Source: an uncultured Roseovarius sp. (GTDB taxonomy: Bacteria; Pseudomonadota; Alphaproteobacteria; Rhodobacterales; Rhodobacteraceae). Taken from it: 64,000 nt of DNA. The stretch covers positions 1 to 64,000 of the forward strand of contig NZ_CAMYMD010000038.1 in the NCBI RefSeq assembly GCF_947259555.1. The letters run 5' to 3'. A program made the translations under genes and the position numbers. Shown one piece after another: positions 46,234 through 55,106 of the stretch (its first letter is position 1; each line of letters starts with the position of its first letter). Under the pieces are notes generated by a model, which was not told the DNA's origin, did not search any database, and saw nothing but the letters and a program-made list of their open reading frames with translations.

Positions 46234-47932
46234 CCGCAGCTCTCAGTGGCTCGGAGCCCTCTTCGGACAGAACCTGATCGAGCCCGACTTCCAGCTTGCG
46301 GCGCACGCGATCTGGTTCCAGATCGGGCGAGGGTCCGCTCTCGTGCAGCGAGAGGGCGCGTTTCCACTGAAAGCGCGCCTCAACCTTGCGCCCAACGGCC
46401 CACAGAACGTCGCCCAGATGGTCATTTACGACTGGGTCGGTCGGCATCAATTCTGCCGCGCGCTCCATATGTCCTATGGCCTCCTCGTAACGGCCAAGCC
46501 GGTAAAGCACCCAACCGAGGCTGTCCACGATATAGCCGCTCTCGGGCTGTGCAGCCACGGCCCTTTCGATCATCTCGAGCGCCTCGTCAAGATTTACGCG
46601 TTTCTCGACCATGGTATAGCCAAGATAGTTCAGCACCTGCGGATGGTCTGGGTTCAACTCCAGCGCGCGGCGGAAATCAGCCTCGGCCTCGGGCCAGTTG
46701 TCAAGGCGCTCGTGGCTGATGGCGCGGGCGTAATGCACAAACCATTGGTCGTTGCCACGCGCCTCGTAAAGGGCGAGGGCGCGGTCATAAGCGGTGACCG
46801 CCGAAGCGAACTCTTCTTGCGAGCGATAAAGATCACCCGCCGCGACGTGCACGGTAGCGAGGTCGGGGTAATTCTCGGCCAGTTGCTCAAGAACTTCGAT
46901 GGCGGCATCAGGCTTTTCGATACGGCGCAATACGTCGCTGCGCCCCAATTCGGCCAGATGATAAGAGGGATGACTGCGCGGCACCTTTTTGAACGCCTGG
47001 ATCGCCAAATCGAACCGTTCCAGGCTTTCCAACAGTTCGGCGGCCATGAGGATGGCATCGACGTGATTGGGTTTGATCATCTCGGCGACACGCGCGTAGA
47101 TCAGGATATATTCGTCATTGGCCTCTTGCATGAGCGCGCGGCCGAGAGAGAAGAATACTTCGGCAATCCCGTCTGCCGGACTGTTGACCAACTCGAACGA
47201 CAGGCGCTCGCCGGATGTGAGCCTGGCGCGCAACGCCATGATTTCGGGGTCCAGATCCGTGCCGAAGGTGTCATCGATGATCTTTACGGCGCGGTCCTGT
47301 TCGTCAAGTTGGCTGAGCACCTGCGCCCACGCGATGACGCCGCGCCGCGTGCGCTGGATCGGGCCGTCTGCCTCGCCGCTGAACACCTTGTCGGCACCTT
47401 CGAAATCACCGACGGAGGCAAGTGCCAGCGCCTTGTGGTAAATTGCAAAGCTACGAAGGCCACGCTCCTCGGCGACGCGATCAAAGCGTGTCAAGGCCGA
47501 GGTCATATCCCCTTTGCCCAGATCGGCCCAAGCGGAAATCAAGCCGTCGGCCAAATCTCCCACGCCCCGATTGTCCTTGACCCGAGACAGCAGTGCCTCC
47601 CATTCGCCTTTGCGCGTCTCGTCTGCCACAAGCGCCATCTGCGTCACTTGGCTGCGCAGCCCGTCGGCCTCGATCTTGCGGGCGATGGCAACTGCCTGAT
47701 CGAGTTGACCAAGTGCAAGATAGGCGACAGTCGCATTCTCGAGCATAGAAGGGTTGGCAGGATCGCGTGCAAGTGCCATCGCGTAGTATTTGGCGGCGGC
47801 CGCAAAATCGCCCGTGGCGCGCGCTTGCCGCGCGGCGAGATAGGCACCGGGTGCGGCGTCGGCGAGGGCAGGCACGGGCGCGGCCTGCAAAAGAGCCGTC
47901 AATGCGAGCGCCGGGAAGGTTCTGAATGTCAA
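46211..47932 (-). CDS. Exported TPR protein
   Basis: The 573-residue product has a signal peptide (starting LTFRTFPALALTALLQAAPVPALA) and then at least a dozen tetratricopeptide repeats, the clearest at the C-terminus (HPQVLNYLGYTMVEKRVNLDEALEMIERAVAAQPESGYIVDSLGWVLYRLGRYEEAIGHM). TPR proteins of this type act as scaffolds in the periplasm or at the membrane. I use the TTG at 47932, right before the signal peptide, with AGGAC ahead; another TTG at 47989 would add 19 residues. It runs into ispE. Confidence 0.82.
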   Translation of the reverse strand: MTFRTFPALALTALLQAAPVPALADAAPGAYLAARQARATGDFAAAAKYYAMALARDPANPSMLENATVAYLALGQLDQAVAIARKIEADGLRSQVTQMALVADETRKGEWEALLSRVKDNRGVGDLADGLISAWADLGKGDMTSALTRFDRVAEERGLRSFAIYHKALALASVGDFEGADKVFSGEADGPIQRTRRGVIAWAQVLSQLDEQDRAVKIIDDTFGTDLDPEIMALRARLTSGERLSFELVNSPADGIAEVFFSLGRALMQEANDEYILIYARVAEMIKPNHVDAILMAAELLESLERFDLAIQAFKKVPRSHPSYHLAELGRSDVLRRIEKPDAAIEVLEQLAENYPDLATVHVAAGDLYRSQEEFASAVTAYDRALALYEARGNDQWFVHYARAISHERLDNWPEAEADFRRALELNPDHPQVLNYLGYTMVEKRVNLDEALEMIERAVAAQPESGYIVDSLGWVLYRLGRYEEAIGHMERAAELMPTDPVVNDHLGDVLWAVGRKVEARFQWKRALSLHESGPSPDLEPDRVRRKLEVGLDQVLSEEGSEPLRAADATPANN

Positions 47933-47995
47933 GCTGTCCTGCCTTTTTTCGTTCAATTTCCCGCAAAGGTAATATGCCAACCCCCCCAAGGCAAT

Positions 47996-48021
47996 GCGGC
48001 GCAGCCCTTTTGCTGCGCCGC
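47996..48021. other. Strong hairpin between the ETF-QO and TPR genes
   Basis: A perfect 10-bp stem, GCGGCGCAGC (47996-48005) with GCTGCGCCGC (48012-48021), has a 6-base loop. It lies 22 bases past the ETF-QO stop on the minus strand. There is no T-run on that strand, so it may act as an RNA end stabiliser or weak terminator. Confidence 0.55.
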
Positions 48022-48042
48022 CACCTGTTTATCACGCGATGG

Positions 48043-49692
48043 TTACATATTCGGGTAATTTGGCCCGTCGCCGCCCTGTGGTGTGACCCAGTTGATATTC
48101 TGGCTGGGATCCTTGATGTCGCAAGTCTTGCAATGCACGCAGTTCTGGAAATTGATGACGAAGCGTGGCTCCTTGCCGTCTTCGTGCACCACCTCGTAGA
48201 CGCCCGCCGGACAATAGCGCTGTGCCGGTTCGGCGTAATTCCGCAGATTGATTACCACGGGAACATTGGGGTCCTTCAGGTGCAGGTGCGCGGGCTGGCT
48301 TTCCTCGTGATTGGTCATGGAAAAGCTCACATTGGTCAGTCGGTCAAAGCTCAGCTTACCATCCGGCTTGGGGTATTCGATCTTTTTATGCGCAACGGCC
48401 AACCCCGTGGCCTCGGCATCGGTCTTGCCATGCTTGAGCGTCCCGAGGAGGCTGAAGCCCCAAGTGTTGGTCCACATGTCGAGGCCGCCGACAGTGAGTG
48501 AGGCCAGAAGCCCGTATTTTGACCAGAGCGGCTTGACGTTGCGGACCTTCTTGAGATCCTTGCCAATCGCGCCTGTCCGCACCTCGGTTTCGTACTCATT
48601 GAGTTCGTCGCTGGCGCGGCCCGCAGCCATGGCCGCATGCGCCGCTTCCGCCGCCGCCTTGCCCGAGAGCATGGCATTGTGATTGCCCTTGATGCGCGGC
48701 ACGTTGACCATGCCGACCGAACAGCCCAGAAGCGCGACGCCCGGGGCCACCATCTTGGGCATCGACTGATAGCCGCCCTCGGTAATGGCGCGCGCACCAT
48801 ACGCCACCCGCTTGCCGCCTTTCAGCAGCTCCGCAACCATCGGGTGATGCTTGAAACGCTGGAATTCCATGTAGGGGTAAAGATGCGGGTTCTGGTAATT
48901 GAGATGCACCACAAAGCCGACATAAACCTGATTGTTCTCAAGGTGATAGATAAAGGAGCCACCACCGGCATTGCTGCCAAGCGGCCAGCCCATCGTATGA
49001 GTGACGCTGCCCTCGCGATGCTTGGCAGGGTCCACCTCCCAGATCTCTTTCATGCCGAGGCCGAATTTTTGCGGTTCCTTGTCCTTCGACAGATCGTATT
49101 TGGCCATGACCTCCTTGGCGAGACTGCCGCGTACGCCCTCGGACAAGAACACGTACTTGCCATGAAGTTCCATTCCCGGCTCATAGCTTGGGCCGGGCGT
49201 GCCGTCCTCGTTCTTGCCGAATTCGCCAGCCACGACACCCTTCACTTCGCCGTTGTCGCCATAGACCATTTCAGAGCAGGCCATGCCGGGGAAAATCTCG
49301 ACGCCCAGTTCCTCGGCCTGTTCGGCCATCCAGCGGCAGACATTGCCCATCGAGACGATGTAATTGCCGTGGTTGTTCATCAACGGCGGCATCGGCCAGT
49401 TGGGGATACGGACCTTGCCGCCTTCACCCAGCATGTAGAAATTGTCGTCGTTCACCGGCGTGTTGAGTGGTGCGCCCTTGTCTTTCCAGTCCGGGATCAG
49501 CGCGTCTAGGCCGCACGGATCGAGCACTGCGCCCGACAGGATATGCGCGCCCACCTCGGAGCCTTTTTCAAGCACAACCACCTCGCAGTCGGGGTCAAGT
49601 TGTTTCAGGCGGATCGCAGCCGATAGCCCGGCCGGGCCCGCGCCCACGATCACCACGTCATATTCCATCGTTTCGCGTGTCATATCGGTCAT
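48043..49692 (-). CDS. Electron-transfer-flavoprotein:ubiquinone oxidoreductase
   Basis: ETF-QO passes electrons from ETF (fatty-acid, amino-acid and choline-type oxidation) to ubiquinone at the inner membrane. The 549-residue product has the FAD motif VGAGPAG near residue 16-22. The family block LSGAVLDPCGLDALIPDW and a C-terminal 4Fe-4S ferredoxin-like region follow (YCPAGVYEV, NCVHCKTCDIKDPSQNINWVTP). The ATG at 49692 has GAGG just upstream; longer in-frame starts to 49806 are not conserved. Its etfA/etfB partners are not in the window. Confidence 0.95.
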   Translation of the reverse strand: MTDMTRETMEYDVVIVGAGPAGLSAAIRLKQLDPDCEVVVLEKGSEVGAHILSGAVLDPCGLDALIPDWKDKGAPLNTPVNDDNFYMLGEGGKVRIPNWPMPPLMNNHGNYIVSMGNVCRWMAEQAEELGVEIFPGMACSEMVYGDNGEVKGVVAGEFGKNEDGTPGPSYEPGMELHGKYVFLSEGVRGSLAKEVMAKYDLSKDKEPQKFGLGMKEIWEVDPAKHREGSVTHTMGWPLGSNAGGGSFIYHLENNQVYVGFVVHLNYQNPHLYPYMEFQRFKHHPMVAELLKGGKRVAYGARAITEGGYQSMPKMVAPGVALLGCSVGMVNVPRIKGNHNAMLSGKAAAEAAHAAMAAGRASDELNEYETEVRTGAIGKDLKKVRNVKPLWSKYGLLASLTVGGLDMWTNTWGFSLLGTLKHGKTDAEATGLAVAHKKIEYPKPDGKLSFDRLTNVSFSMTNHEESQPAHLHLKDPNVPVVINLRNYAEPAQRYCPAGVYEVVHEDGKEPRFVINFQNCVHCKTCDIKDPSQNINWVTPQGGDGPNYPNM

Positions 49693-49970
49693 CGTCCTCA
49701 TCCTTTTTCGGGGCGCTGTGGGGCCAGAACCTCTACACAACAAAGTTGCGAGTGTGAGTATCTTGCCCGCGCGGCAAGCGTCAATTGAAACACGACGTAA
49801 AACCACATGGAAAACGGCAATTTGTCACGTATGAAACCATGAAACCGCCGAGCCTCGTCATCTCTACTTGCAATCGGGCATGGGCTTCGGGCAATCTGGA
49901 TCGAAACTGAACAAGTGCAATGACGGGGCCTGCTATCCAGCGGCCCCGCTTCTGACAATGGACGGACGCA

Positions 49971-50441
49971 ATGGAAAAAATTCCGATGACAGCAGGCGGC
50001 CATGCCGGGCTTGAGGTCGAGCTGAAGCAGCTGAAGTCGGTCGAGCGTCCGGCGATCATCCGGGCCATCGCCGAGGCGCGCGAGCATGGTGATCTTAGCG
50101 AGAACGCCGAGTACCACTCGGCGAAGGAAAAACAGTCTTTCATCGAAGGCCGCATCAAGGAAATCGAGGGTATTCTTAGCCTCGCCGAGGTGATTGACCC
50201 TGCCAAGCTGTCCGGGCCGATCAAATTCGGGGCGACGGTGACACTCGTCGATGAGGATACCGACGAGGAGAAGACCTATCAGATCGTGGGCGAATACGAG
50301 GCCAGCATCGAAAAGGGTCTCTTGAACATAAAATCGCCGATTGCGCGTGCTCTGATCGGCAAGGAAGAGGGCGACAGCGTCGAGGTCCATACGCCCGGTG
50401 GAGATCGGTCCTACGAAGTGCTAAAGATCGCTTACATTTGA
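49971..50441 (+). CDS. greA: Transcription elongation factor GreA
   Basis: GreA rescues backtracked RNA polymerase by stimulating transcript cleavage through its secondary channel. The 156-residue product has the coiled-coil N-terminal domain with the acidic tip ([30 protein letters not shown]), where D and E at the tip reach the active site. The FKBP-like C-terminal domain ends [15 protein letters not shown]. It is divergent from ETF-QO and is followed 15 bases later by a membrane protein gene. Confidence 0.96.
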   Translation: MEKIPMTAGGHAGLEVELKQLKSVERPAIIRAIAEAREHGDLSENAEYHSAKEKQSFIEGRIKEIEGILSLAEVIDPAKLSGPIKFGATVTLVDEDTDEEKTYQIVGEYEASIEKGLLNIKSPIARALIGKEEGDSVEVHTPGGDRSYEVLKIAYI

Positions 50442-50456
50442 TTAGGCGGCTGACAC

Positions 50457-51470
50457 ATGCGCCCCAGCAGCGACAGTGGCCCTGGGAAGGGCTTTGAAAC
50501 CAAGCCGGACTCCGAAGGGATTACGTCAATCGAGTTGATCGCATTGGCGCTGTCGCTCCTGTGGCTTGTGGGAACCGCGGTGTTTTTCCTGTTATTGGCG
50601 CCGCGGGTGGAGACAGATGGCGGGGCGTTGCAGTTCGTGATCATCCTGATTGCGGTGTTCATGCCTGTCGCGATGATCTGGGTCGGGGCTACGGCGGCGC
50701 GGACCAGCCGGGTCATGCGAGAGGAAAGCCGCCGTTTGCGGGCGGCTATAGATGCGATCCGCCAAGCCTATGTGACGCAGAGCCAGACGCTCGGCCAGAC
50801 GGTCGACAAGACTGTAAGCCAGAAGCTTGACGAGATCGCGGCAGCGCAACGCAAGACCGAGACTGCGCTTGCGACCTTCTCGACAACCCGCGCAGATCAG
50901 CCAGAACCACGACCTGTGTTGGCACCTGCGCCATCGCCGACAGATCCGAGTGATCAGGTCGCGCTCCCGCTTGGCACCTCGGCCGAGGACATACAGCCGC
51001 CATTGGAACGCATGGATTTCATTCGCGCGCTCAATTTCCCGGATAACCCCGAGGACAAGGCCGGGTTTGCCGCGCTACGCCGCGCGCTCAAGGATCGGCC
51101 CACGGCCCAGTTGGTTCGGGCCTCGCAGGATATTCTCACGCTGATGTCGCATGATGGCATTTATATGGATGACCTGCGCCCGGACATGTCCCGCCCCGAA
51201 ATCTGGCGTCGTTTTGCGGAGGGCGAGCGCGGGCGCACCATCGCGGCGCTTGGCGGGATTCGGGATCGTTCGTCCCTTGCGCTGACAGCGGCGCGCATGA
51301 AGCAAGACACGATCTTTCGCGATGCGGCACATCATTTTCTGCGTTTGTTTGACCGGATGTTCACGCAGTTTGCAGAGACTGCAACCGATGCCGAGGTATC
51401 GGAGCTTTCCGAGACTCGCACTGCGCGTGCGTTCATGTTGCTTGGTCGGGTTGCAGGCACGTTTGACTGA
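50457..51470 (+). CDS. Hypothetical membrane protein with coiled coil
   Basis: The 337-residue product has two membrane helices (about 25-48 and 58-78) and then a helical stretch (about 85-135: TSRVMREESRRLRAAIDAIRQAYVTQSQTLGQTVDKTVSQKLDEIAAAQ) that looks like a coiled coil. A Pro-rich linker leads to a conserved C-terminal domain of about 150 residues (PPLERMDFIRALNFPDNPEDKAGFAALRRALKD and DGIYMDDLRPDMSRPEIWRRFAEGERGRTI). I recognise no named function; similar proteins occur beside greA in Rhodobacteraceae. Cell-envelope or nucleoid scaffolding is possible but unsupported. Confidence 0.8.
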   Translation: MRPSSDSGPGKGFETKPDSEGITSIELIALALSLLWLVGTAVFFLLLAPRVETDGGALQFVIILIAVFMPVAMIWVGATAARTSRVMREESRRLRAAIDAIRQAYVTQSQTLGQTVDKTVSQKLDEIAAAQRKTETALATFSTTRADQPEPRPVLAPAPSPTDPSDQVALPLGTSAEDIQPPLERMDFIRALNFPDNPEDKAGFAALRRALKDRPTAQLVRASQDILTLMSHDGIYMDDLRPDMSRPEIWRRFAEGERGRTIAALGGIRDRSSLALTAARMKQDTIFRDAAHHFLRLFDRMFTQFAETATDAEVSELSETRTARAFMLLGRVAGTFD

Positions 51471-51552
51471 GTGATCCGACGCGCCACCTGATCAGTCGTG
51501 TTGCCCCCGCCACAAAAGCACGGCATGATGCGTGCCTGAGGAGATAAGACCG

Positions 51553-52008
51553 ATGCGCAAGTTTCTCGTCGTGCTGGATGACAGCCGCGAATGTCTCAAT
51601 GCCATGCGCTTTGCTGCCATGCGCGCCGCCCATACCGGGGCCGGGGTTGAAATCCTCGCCGTGATCCCGCCCGAGGAGTTCAACCACTGGATCGGCGTTG
51701 GCGATCTGATGCGCGAAGAGCAGCGCGAGCGGATCGAGGCGCATTTCGAAGTGTTCGCGAAATGGATGCGCGACAAGCAAGGCATCGACCCAGAGCTTGT
51801 GATCCGCGAGGGTGAGCCGACTGACGAGATTATCGCGCAGGTGCGCGATGATTCGGAAATCGGTGTTCTCGTCCTGGGGGCCGCGACGGGCAAGAAGGGG
51901 CCGGGTCCCCTGGTGACACAGCTCACCAAAACCGCTGGCACCCTGCCCATTCCCATTACCATAGTGCCCGGCGATTTGAGCAAGGAACGGCTTGAGGCGA
52001 TCACCTGA
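51553..52008 (+). CDS. Universal stress protein
   Basis: The 151-residue UspA-family product starts MRKFLVVLDDSRECLNAMRFAAMRAAHTG, has the conserved DD near the start, and ends with an ATP-loop region GVLVLGAATGKKGPGPLVTQLTKTAGTLPIPITIVPG (G-x2-G type). It probably binds ATP and helps cells survive stress. The start at 51553 lies behind AGGAGATAAG. A NifU-like gene follows 91 bases later. Confidence 0.92.
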   Translation: MRKFLVVLDDSRECLNAMRFAAMRAAHTGAGVEILAVIPPEEFNHWIGVGDLMREEQRERIEAHFEVFAKWMRDKQGIDPELVIREGEPTDEIIAQVRDDSEIGVLVLGAATGKKGPGPLVTQLTKTAGTLPIPITIVPGDLSKERLEAIT

Positions 52009-52099
52009 ATCATCGCAGCTTTTCAGTTTAGAATGGTTCCAAACCTTGACTTGCGCGCTGCCGGGGCGCATATCTGAGCCAACACGAAAGGGCGCTGCA

Positions 52100-52663
52100 A
52101 TGTTCATCCAAACCGAATCCACCCCCAATCCCGCGACGCTCAAGTTCCTGCCCGGGCAAACCGTGTTGGACGCTGGCACTGCGGATTTCCCGACCCCCGA
52201 GGGCGCTGACACATCACCTTTGGCCGAACGCATCTTCAAGGTGCCGGGCGTAGCAGGCGTTTTCTTTGGCAATGACTTCGTGACCGTGACCAAGGACGAG
52301 GCTACCGACTGGGACCATATCAAGCCCGCGATTCTGGGTGCCATCATGGAGCACTACCAGTCCGGTCAGCCCGTGATGCTGGGCGACGGTGGTGTCGCAT
52401 CCGGCCATGCCGATCACAGTGGCGAGGACTCCGAGATTGTTGGCCAGATCAAAGAGCTGCTTGATACCCGCGTGCGCCCTGCCGTGGCACAGGATGGCGG
52501 CGACATCACCTTTCACGGGTTCGAGCGTGGCGTGGTCTATCTGCACATGCAGGGCGCCTGTGCCGGGTGTCCGTCGTCCACCATCACCCTGAAAATGGGG
52601 ATCGAGAATCTCCTGCGCCACTATATCCCGGAGGTAACAGAGGTGCGGCCTGTTGGGGTCTGA
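52100..52663 (+). CDS. NifU-like iron-sulfur scaffold protein
   Basis: The 187-residue product has an N-terminal Nfu/Scaffold N domain (MFIQTESTPNPATLKFLPGQ) and a C-terminal NifU domain with the cluster-binding CAGC at C154 and C157 (QGACAGCPSSTITLKMGIENLL). It delivers 4Fe-4S clusters to target enzymes, like Nfu1 in mitochondria. It overlaps tsaB by 11 bases, so NifU-tsaB-rimI is one transcript. Confidence 0.93.
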   Translation: MFIQTESTPNPATLKFLPGQTVLDAGTADFPTPEGADTSPLAERIFKVPGVAGVFFGNDFVTVTKDEATDWDHIKPAILGAIMEHYQSGQPVMLGDGGVASGHADHSGEDSEIVGQIKELLDTRVRPAVAQDGGDITFHGFERGVVYLHMQGACAGCPSSTITLKMGIENLLRHYIPEVTEVRPVGV

Positions 52664-53231
52664 ACCACTCACACTGGCATTTGACACATCGGCCGCGCAT
52701 TGCGCGGCCGCTTTGCTGTCTGGTGACCGCACGATTGCTCTGCATGCTGAAGAGATGGCACGTGGGCAGGCCGAAAGGCTGATGCCCTTGCTGCAAGAAC
52801 TGCTCACAGAGGGCGGCGCCCGGTGGCAGGATTTGGCGCGTATTGGTGTCGGGATCGGGCCTGGCAATTTCACCGGTATCCGGATTTCGGTCGCGGCGGC
52901 GCGTGGCTTAGCGTTGAGCCTTGATATTCCCGCGATCGGCGTGAGCACATTGGCGGTGATCCGACTCGGGGCCGAGCGGGGTACACCCTGTGTCCCGGCG
53001 CCACGTGCTCAGGGTTATGTGCAGAGGCCCGGCCAAACGCCGGAACTTGTGGCGATGGCGGATGTTGATCAGCCCGTCCTGCCACCCATAGCCCTCACTC
53101 TGGCCGAGAGGATCGGGTGGATTGCAGCGACAGCTCCGGCCGATGCCGGGTTGCCGGCACCGCTCTATGTCCGCCCTGCTGATGCGGCACCTGCTCGCGA
53201 TGTTCCCCCGGTGATCTTGGATGACGCCTGA
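52653..53231 (+). CDS. tsaB: tRNA threonylcarbamoyladenosine biosynthesis protein TsaB
   Basis: TsaB is the non-catalytic partner of TsaD in t6A37 synthesis. The 192-residue product has the ASKHA start LTLAFDTSAAHCAAAL, the GQAERLMPLLQELL segment, and the IGVGIGPGNFTGIRISVAAARGLALSL signature. It starts with a TTG at 52653 inside the end of the NifU gene, behind GAGGTG. TsaD itself is at 25134, so the partners are split by 26 kb here. Confidence 0.93.
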   Translation: MGSEPLTLAFDTSAAHCAAALLSGDRTIALHAEEMARGQAERLMPLLQELLTEGGARWQDLARIGVGIGPGNFTGIRISVAAARGLALSLDIPAIGVSTLAVIRLGAERGTPCVPAPRAQGYVQRPGQTPELVAMADVDQPVLPPIALTLAERIGWIAATAPADAGLPAPLYVRPADAAPARDVPPVILDDA

Positions 53232-53670
53232 GGATATGGCGGCCTGCCATTCAAGCGCCTTTGCAGGCATCGGGCGGGCTTGGTCCAACGTAGAGTTCAA
53301 CGCGCTTGTTGACAGTCCACTCGTGTTTGTCACCGGGGATGCGCGCGGGTTTGCGCTTGGTCGCGTGATTGCGGATGAGGCGGAGTTGCTTACGTTGGCA
53401 ACCGCGCCTGCACACCAAAGATCCGGGCTCGCGCGCACCTGTCTCGCCGCATTCGAGCGCGAGGCCGCTTTGCGTGGCGCGCGCGTCGCCTTCCTCGAAG
53501 TGGCGGAGGACAATTTGCCGGCACGCGCGCTCTATGATGGCGCAGGCTATACAGAGGCCGCGCGACGCACGGCGTACTATGTCCGTCAGAATGGAGAGAC
53601 TTCGGATGCTCTTGTCCTGCGCAAAAGTTTGGCCGCGCAGGGTGGAGATGCGTCATCCGGCGTGGTCTGA
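53221..53670 (+). CDS. rimI: GNAT acetyltransferase, RimI type
   Basis: RimI acetylates the N-terminal alanine of ribosomal protein S18. The 149-residue GNAT product overlaps tsaB by 11 bases, the usual tsaB-rimI arrangement. It has DEAELLTLATAPAHQRSGLARTCLAAFE as the acetyl-CoA loop and LEVAEDNLPARALYDGAGYTEAARR as the final motif. A stand-alone acetyltransferase with another target remains possible, but the context supports RimI. Confidence 0.87.
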   Translation: MTPEDMAACHSSAFAGIGRAWSNVEFNALVDSPLVFVTGDARGFALGRVIADEAELLTLATAPAHQRSGLARTCLAAFEREAALRGARVAFLEVAEDNLPARALYDGAGYTEAARRTAYYVRQNGETSDALVLRKSLAAQGGDASSGVV

Positions 53671-53691
53671 TCCTGGCTCTGGCGTCATCGT

Positions 53692-54669
53692 CTATCCGCT
53701 GCCAATCAAGACCCCGGCCGCGAAGACTAATGCGCCGCCCAGAACCACCTGAAACGCCGCCCGAAAGAACGGGGTTTCCATGTATTTGTTCTGGATCCAC
53801 GCAATCGCCCACAGTTCGACAAAGACGACGACAAAGGCGATGATCGTGGCGGTCCAGAAATCCGGGATGAGATACGGGAGCGCGTGGCCAAGGCCGCCCA
53901 CAGTGGTCATCACGCCCGAGGCGAGACCACGCTTGAACGGACTGCCCCGCCCCGATAGCTCGCCATCATCGCTTGCGGCCTCGGTAAAGCCCATGGAGAT
54001 GCCGGCACCGACGCTGGCCGCCAACCCGACGAGAAAGGTCGTCCAGGTGTCCTGAGTGGCAAAGGCGGTGGCAAAGATCGGGGCCAGCGTCGAGACCGAA
54101 CCGTCCATCAGCCCGGCAAGGCCCGGCTGCACCCATGTCAGCAAGAACTGCCGCTTGGAGGTGCGGTCCTCGGCGTCACGGGCGTCGCCGCTCAGATGTT
54201 CTTCCTGCAACTCTTCGGCGCGGGTCTGGTGGCCCGCCTCGGCGGCGGCGAGATCACCCAAGAGCTTGCGGGTGGCGGCGTCGCGGCTGTGCTGGGCGGC
54301 CTTGAGATAGAAGGCTTCGGCGTCGTGCTCCATCGCCTCGGCCTCGTCGCGGATGCGCTCGATCCCGAGGTTTTCCACCAGCCAGATCGGGCGCCGGGCA
54401 TAGAAGCCCGCCACATGCTCGCGGCGGATTAGCGGGATCACGTCACCAAAGCGAGAGCGATGCAACTCGATCAGGCGTTGTCGGTGGCCGTCCTCCTCGC
54501 GCGCCATGCCGTCGAACATGGCGGCGCTGTCGGGATAGTCGGCGCGCAGCATCTCGGCATAGGAGCGGTAGATGCGCGCGTCGTCTTCTTCGGACGAGAT
54601 CGCGAGGGCGAGGATTTCCTGCTCGGACAAATCCCTGAAGCGGCGGCGGGAGGAAAAACCGGGAATCAT
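53692..54669 (-). CDS. mbfA: Membrane-bound ferritin-like iron exporter MbfA
   Basis: MbfA exports iron and protects against iron and peroxide stress. The 325-residue product has an N-terminal rubrerythrin/ferritin-like domain (about 1-160) with the EE-HR-type metal ligands (SEEDDARIYRSYAEML, REEDGHRQRLIELH, EHDAEAFYLKAAQ). The C-terminal half is a VIT1/CCC1-type transport domain with about five helices (LTWVQPGLAGLMDGSVSTLAPIFATA). I use the ATG at 54669, with GAGG 7 bases upstream; an ATG at 54681 has no ribosome binding site. A perfect Irr-type box lies just upstream. Confidence 0.92.
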   Translation of the reverse strand: MIPGFSSRRRFRDLSEQEILALAISSEEDDARIYRSYAEMLRADYPDSAAMFDGMAREEDGHRQRLIELHRSRFGDVIPLIRREHVAGFYARRPIWLVENLGIERIRDEAEAMEHDAEAFYLKAAQHSRDAATRKLLGDLAAAEAGHQTRAEELQEEHLSGDARDAEDRTSKRQFLLTWVQPGLAGLMDGSVSTLAPIFATAFATQDTWTTFLVGLAASVGAGISMGFTEAASDDGELSGRGSPFKRGLASGVMTTVGGLGHALPYLIPDFWTATIIAFVVVFVELWAIAWIQNKYMETPFFRAAFQVVLGGALVFAAGVLIGSG

Positions 54670-54681
54670 TGCGAACCTCAT

Positions 54682-54697
54682 TTTAGAATAGTTCTAA
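54682..54697 (-). promoter_or_regulatory. Irr-binding iron control element (ICE) of mbfA
   Basis: TTAGAA (54683-54688) and TTCTAA (54692-54697) are perfect inverted halves around TAG, matching the rhizobial/Rhodobacterales ICE consensus TTTAGAA-N3-TTCTAA. It sits 13-28 bases upstream of the mbfA ATG, as expected for Irr repression of mbfA when iron is low. Confidence 0.85.
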
Positions 54698-54744
54698 CTT
54701 ACGTGCGCAGGTGGAATGTTCAATGGTCAAAATCACAGATACTT

Positions 54745-54824
54745 AAAGTGAACCAGTCAGTTCACTTTTCTCTTGAATTCTAAACTGATCGGTTTAGATA
54801 TTAAGTGAACGAAACAGTTCAGTT
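54745..54824. promoter_or_regulatory. Three operator-like dyads over the promoter of the 52-residue peptide gene
   Basis: Dyad 1: AAAGTGAAC (54745-54753) with GTTCACTTT (54760-54768), perfect, 6-base spacer. Dyad 2: TCTAAAC (54779-54785) with GTTTAGA (54792-54798), perfect, 6-base spacer. Dyad 3: AAGTGAAC (54803-54810) with GTTCAGTT (54817-54824), 7 of 8 pairs, 6-base spacer. A plausible promoter, TTGAAT at 54773-54778 and TAGATA at 54795-54800 (16-base gap), is bracketed by dyads 1 and 3 and overlapped by dyad 2. The likely binder is the TetR protein encoded at 55107. Confidence 0.7.
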
Positions 54825-54836
54825 ATGGAGCTTACC

Positions 54837-54995
54837 ATGAAACCGACCTTTACCGCCTTTGTCTTCGCCCTTTCTCTGGCCGCCTCACCCGTGCTGGCCT
54901 TCAGTGTGGATATGAGCAGCCTGACCCCGACCCTGACCTATCCCGACCCCGCGCCGCAGCCGGTCACCAAGGATCAGGGCGGGATCTCCAAGTAA
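54837..54995 (+). CDS. Small secreted peptide (52 residues)
   Basis: The ATG at 54837 has GGAG at 54827-54830. The product MKPTFTAFVFALSLAASPVLA... is a clear signal peptide (cut after about residue 21) followed by a mature peptide of about 31 residues rich in Thr, Pro and Ser (FSVDMSSLTPTLTYPDPAP...). No family is recognised. An in-frame ATG at 54825 is a less likely start. The gene follows the dyads and precedes the TetR gene, so it is probably under TetR control. Confidence 0.7.
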   Translation: MKPTFTAFVFALSLAASPVLAFSVDMSSLTPTLTYPDPAPQPVTKDQGGISK

Positions 54996-55106
54996 ATTCC
55001 GCCGGGCCGCTGATCAGGTGGCCCGCGCCCTTGCCGCGCACGCAGATGTGCTTGCGGATATCCGCCCGGCCCGACTACACTGTCCAGACCTGTCTGGAGG
55101 GGTTTA

